A stretch of 5,481 bases of DNA. It comes from Alphaproteobacteria bacterium (GTDB taxonomy: Bacteria; Pseudomonadota; Alphaproteobacteria; Rickettsiales; UBA3002). Location: assembly GCA_021732545.1 (NCBI GenBank), contig JAKFUW010000066.1, positions 1 through 5,481 on the forward strand. Direction: 5' to 3'. The position numbers and the translations under genes were made by a program. Within the stretch, counting starts at the first letter, position 1. Each line of letters starts with the position of its first letter. Positions 5,384-5,481 of this stretch are shown piece by piece. Below the pieces are notes generated by a model that was not told where the DNA came from, did not search any database, and saw nothing but the letters and a program-made list of their open reading frames with translations.

Positions 5384-5481
5384 TCAATTCATCACCCGCT
5401 CAGGGGGAATAGTGACGGTGACGGTGGTGCCTTCGCCCACTTTGCTGGTAAGGGTCAGCTTGCCGCCGTGAAGTTCAGCGA
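5384..5481 (-). CDS. C-terminal end of a sensor histidine kinase (partial)
   Basis: Only the last 31 codons are inside the window; the gene continues past the right edge. The minus-strand reading is AELHGGKLTLTSKV, then GEGTTVTVTIPPERVMN, then TGA (5386-5384). This is the closing strand of a HATPase_c domain: the HGG of the last helix-turn, the G-x-G-T-T G2-type box and the final beta strand ending in P. Such domains bind ATP and phosphorylate a conserved His in two-component kinases. The 'TTVTV..PPERV' tail is common in alphaproteobacterial PAS-linked kinases. Sensor domain, partner and signal are unknown. It converges on gshA with 3 bp between the stops. Confidence 0.82.
   Translation of the reverse strand, partial: AELHGGKLTLTSKVGEGTTVTVTIPPERVMN

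Noticed and set aside
1..5481. CRISPR, tRNA, transposase, toxin-antitoxin or phage defence genes
   Set aside because: No spaced repeat array, cloverleaf or matching protein was found on either strand; all long frames are accounted for by the listed genes.

Overview
The window most likely comes from a chromosomal segment of a Gram-negative proteobacterium. An alphaproteobacterium is my best guess, but it is not proven. The reasons are a UbiA of the ubiquinone pathway, an rsmE-gsh gene pair as often seen in alphaproteobacteria, and a histidine-kinase C-terminus of the 'GTTVTV..PPERV' style. Base composition is mixed, roughly half GC overall. No tRNA, rRNA, CRISPR, transposase or phage gene is visible.

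Layout, left to right. Positions 12-120 hold a composite of three related hairpin repeats bounded by a perfect 7-bp inverted repeat. Its right end runs into the start codon of a type IV prepilin-like gene (114-890, +). After a 77-bp convergent gap comes a soluble GGDEF-EAL protein (2356-968, -) with a ruined GGDEF domain and a complete set of EAL catalytic residues, so it is probably a c-di-GMP phosphodiesterase. On the same strand and upstream of it in transcription, after a 103-bp gap, lies ubiA (3320-2460, -), the 4-hydroxybenzoate polyprenyltransferase of ubiquinone synthesis. A 43-bp divergent gap separates ubiA from a rightward pair: rsmE (3364-4134, +, TTG start), the 16S rRNA m3U1498 methyltransferase, and gshA (4136-5380, +), a glutamate-cysteine ligase of the Acidithiobacillus-type family. 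One base separates the two. Only 3 bp after the gshA stop is the stop of a leftward gene whose last 31 codons encode the end of a histidine-kinase ATPase domain (5384-5481, -, cut by the window edge).

The genes are mainly housekeeping (quinone, ribosome and glutathione), next to two surface or signalling genes (pilin and c-di-GMP enzyme). A link between the phosphodiesterase and pilus behaviour is attractive because the genes are neighbours, but the sequence does not show it.

I found no clear new multi-gene system. The most unusual part is the left edge, where a mosaic of mobile-looking palindromic repeats forms the 5' leader and the start codon of a pilin gene that itself changes sharply in base composition along its length.
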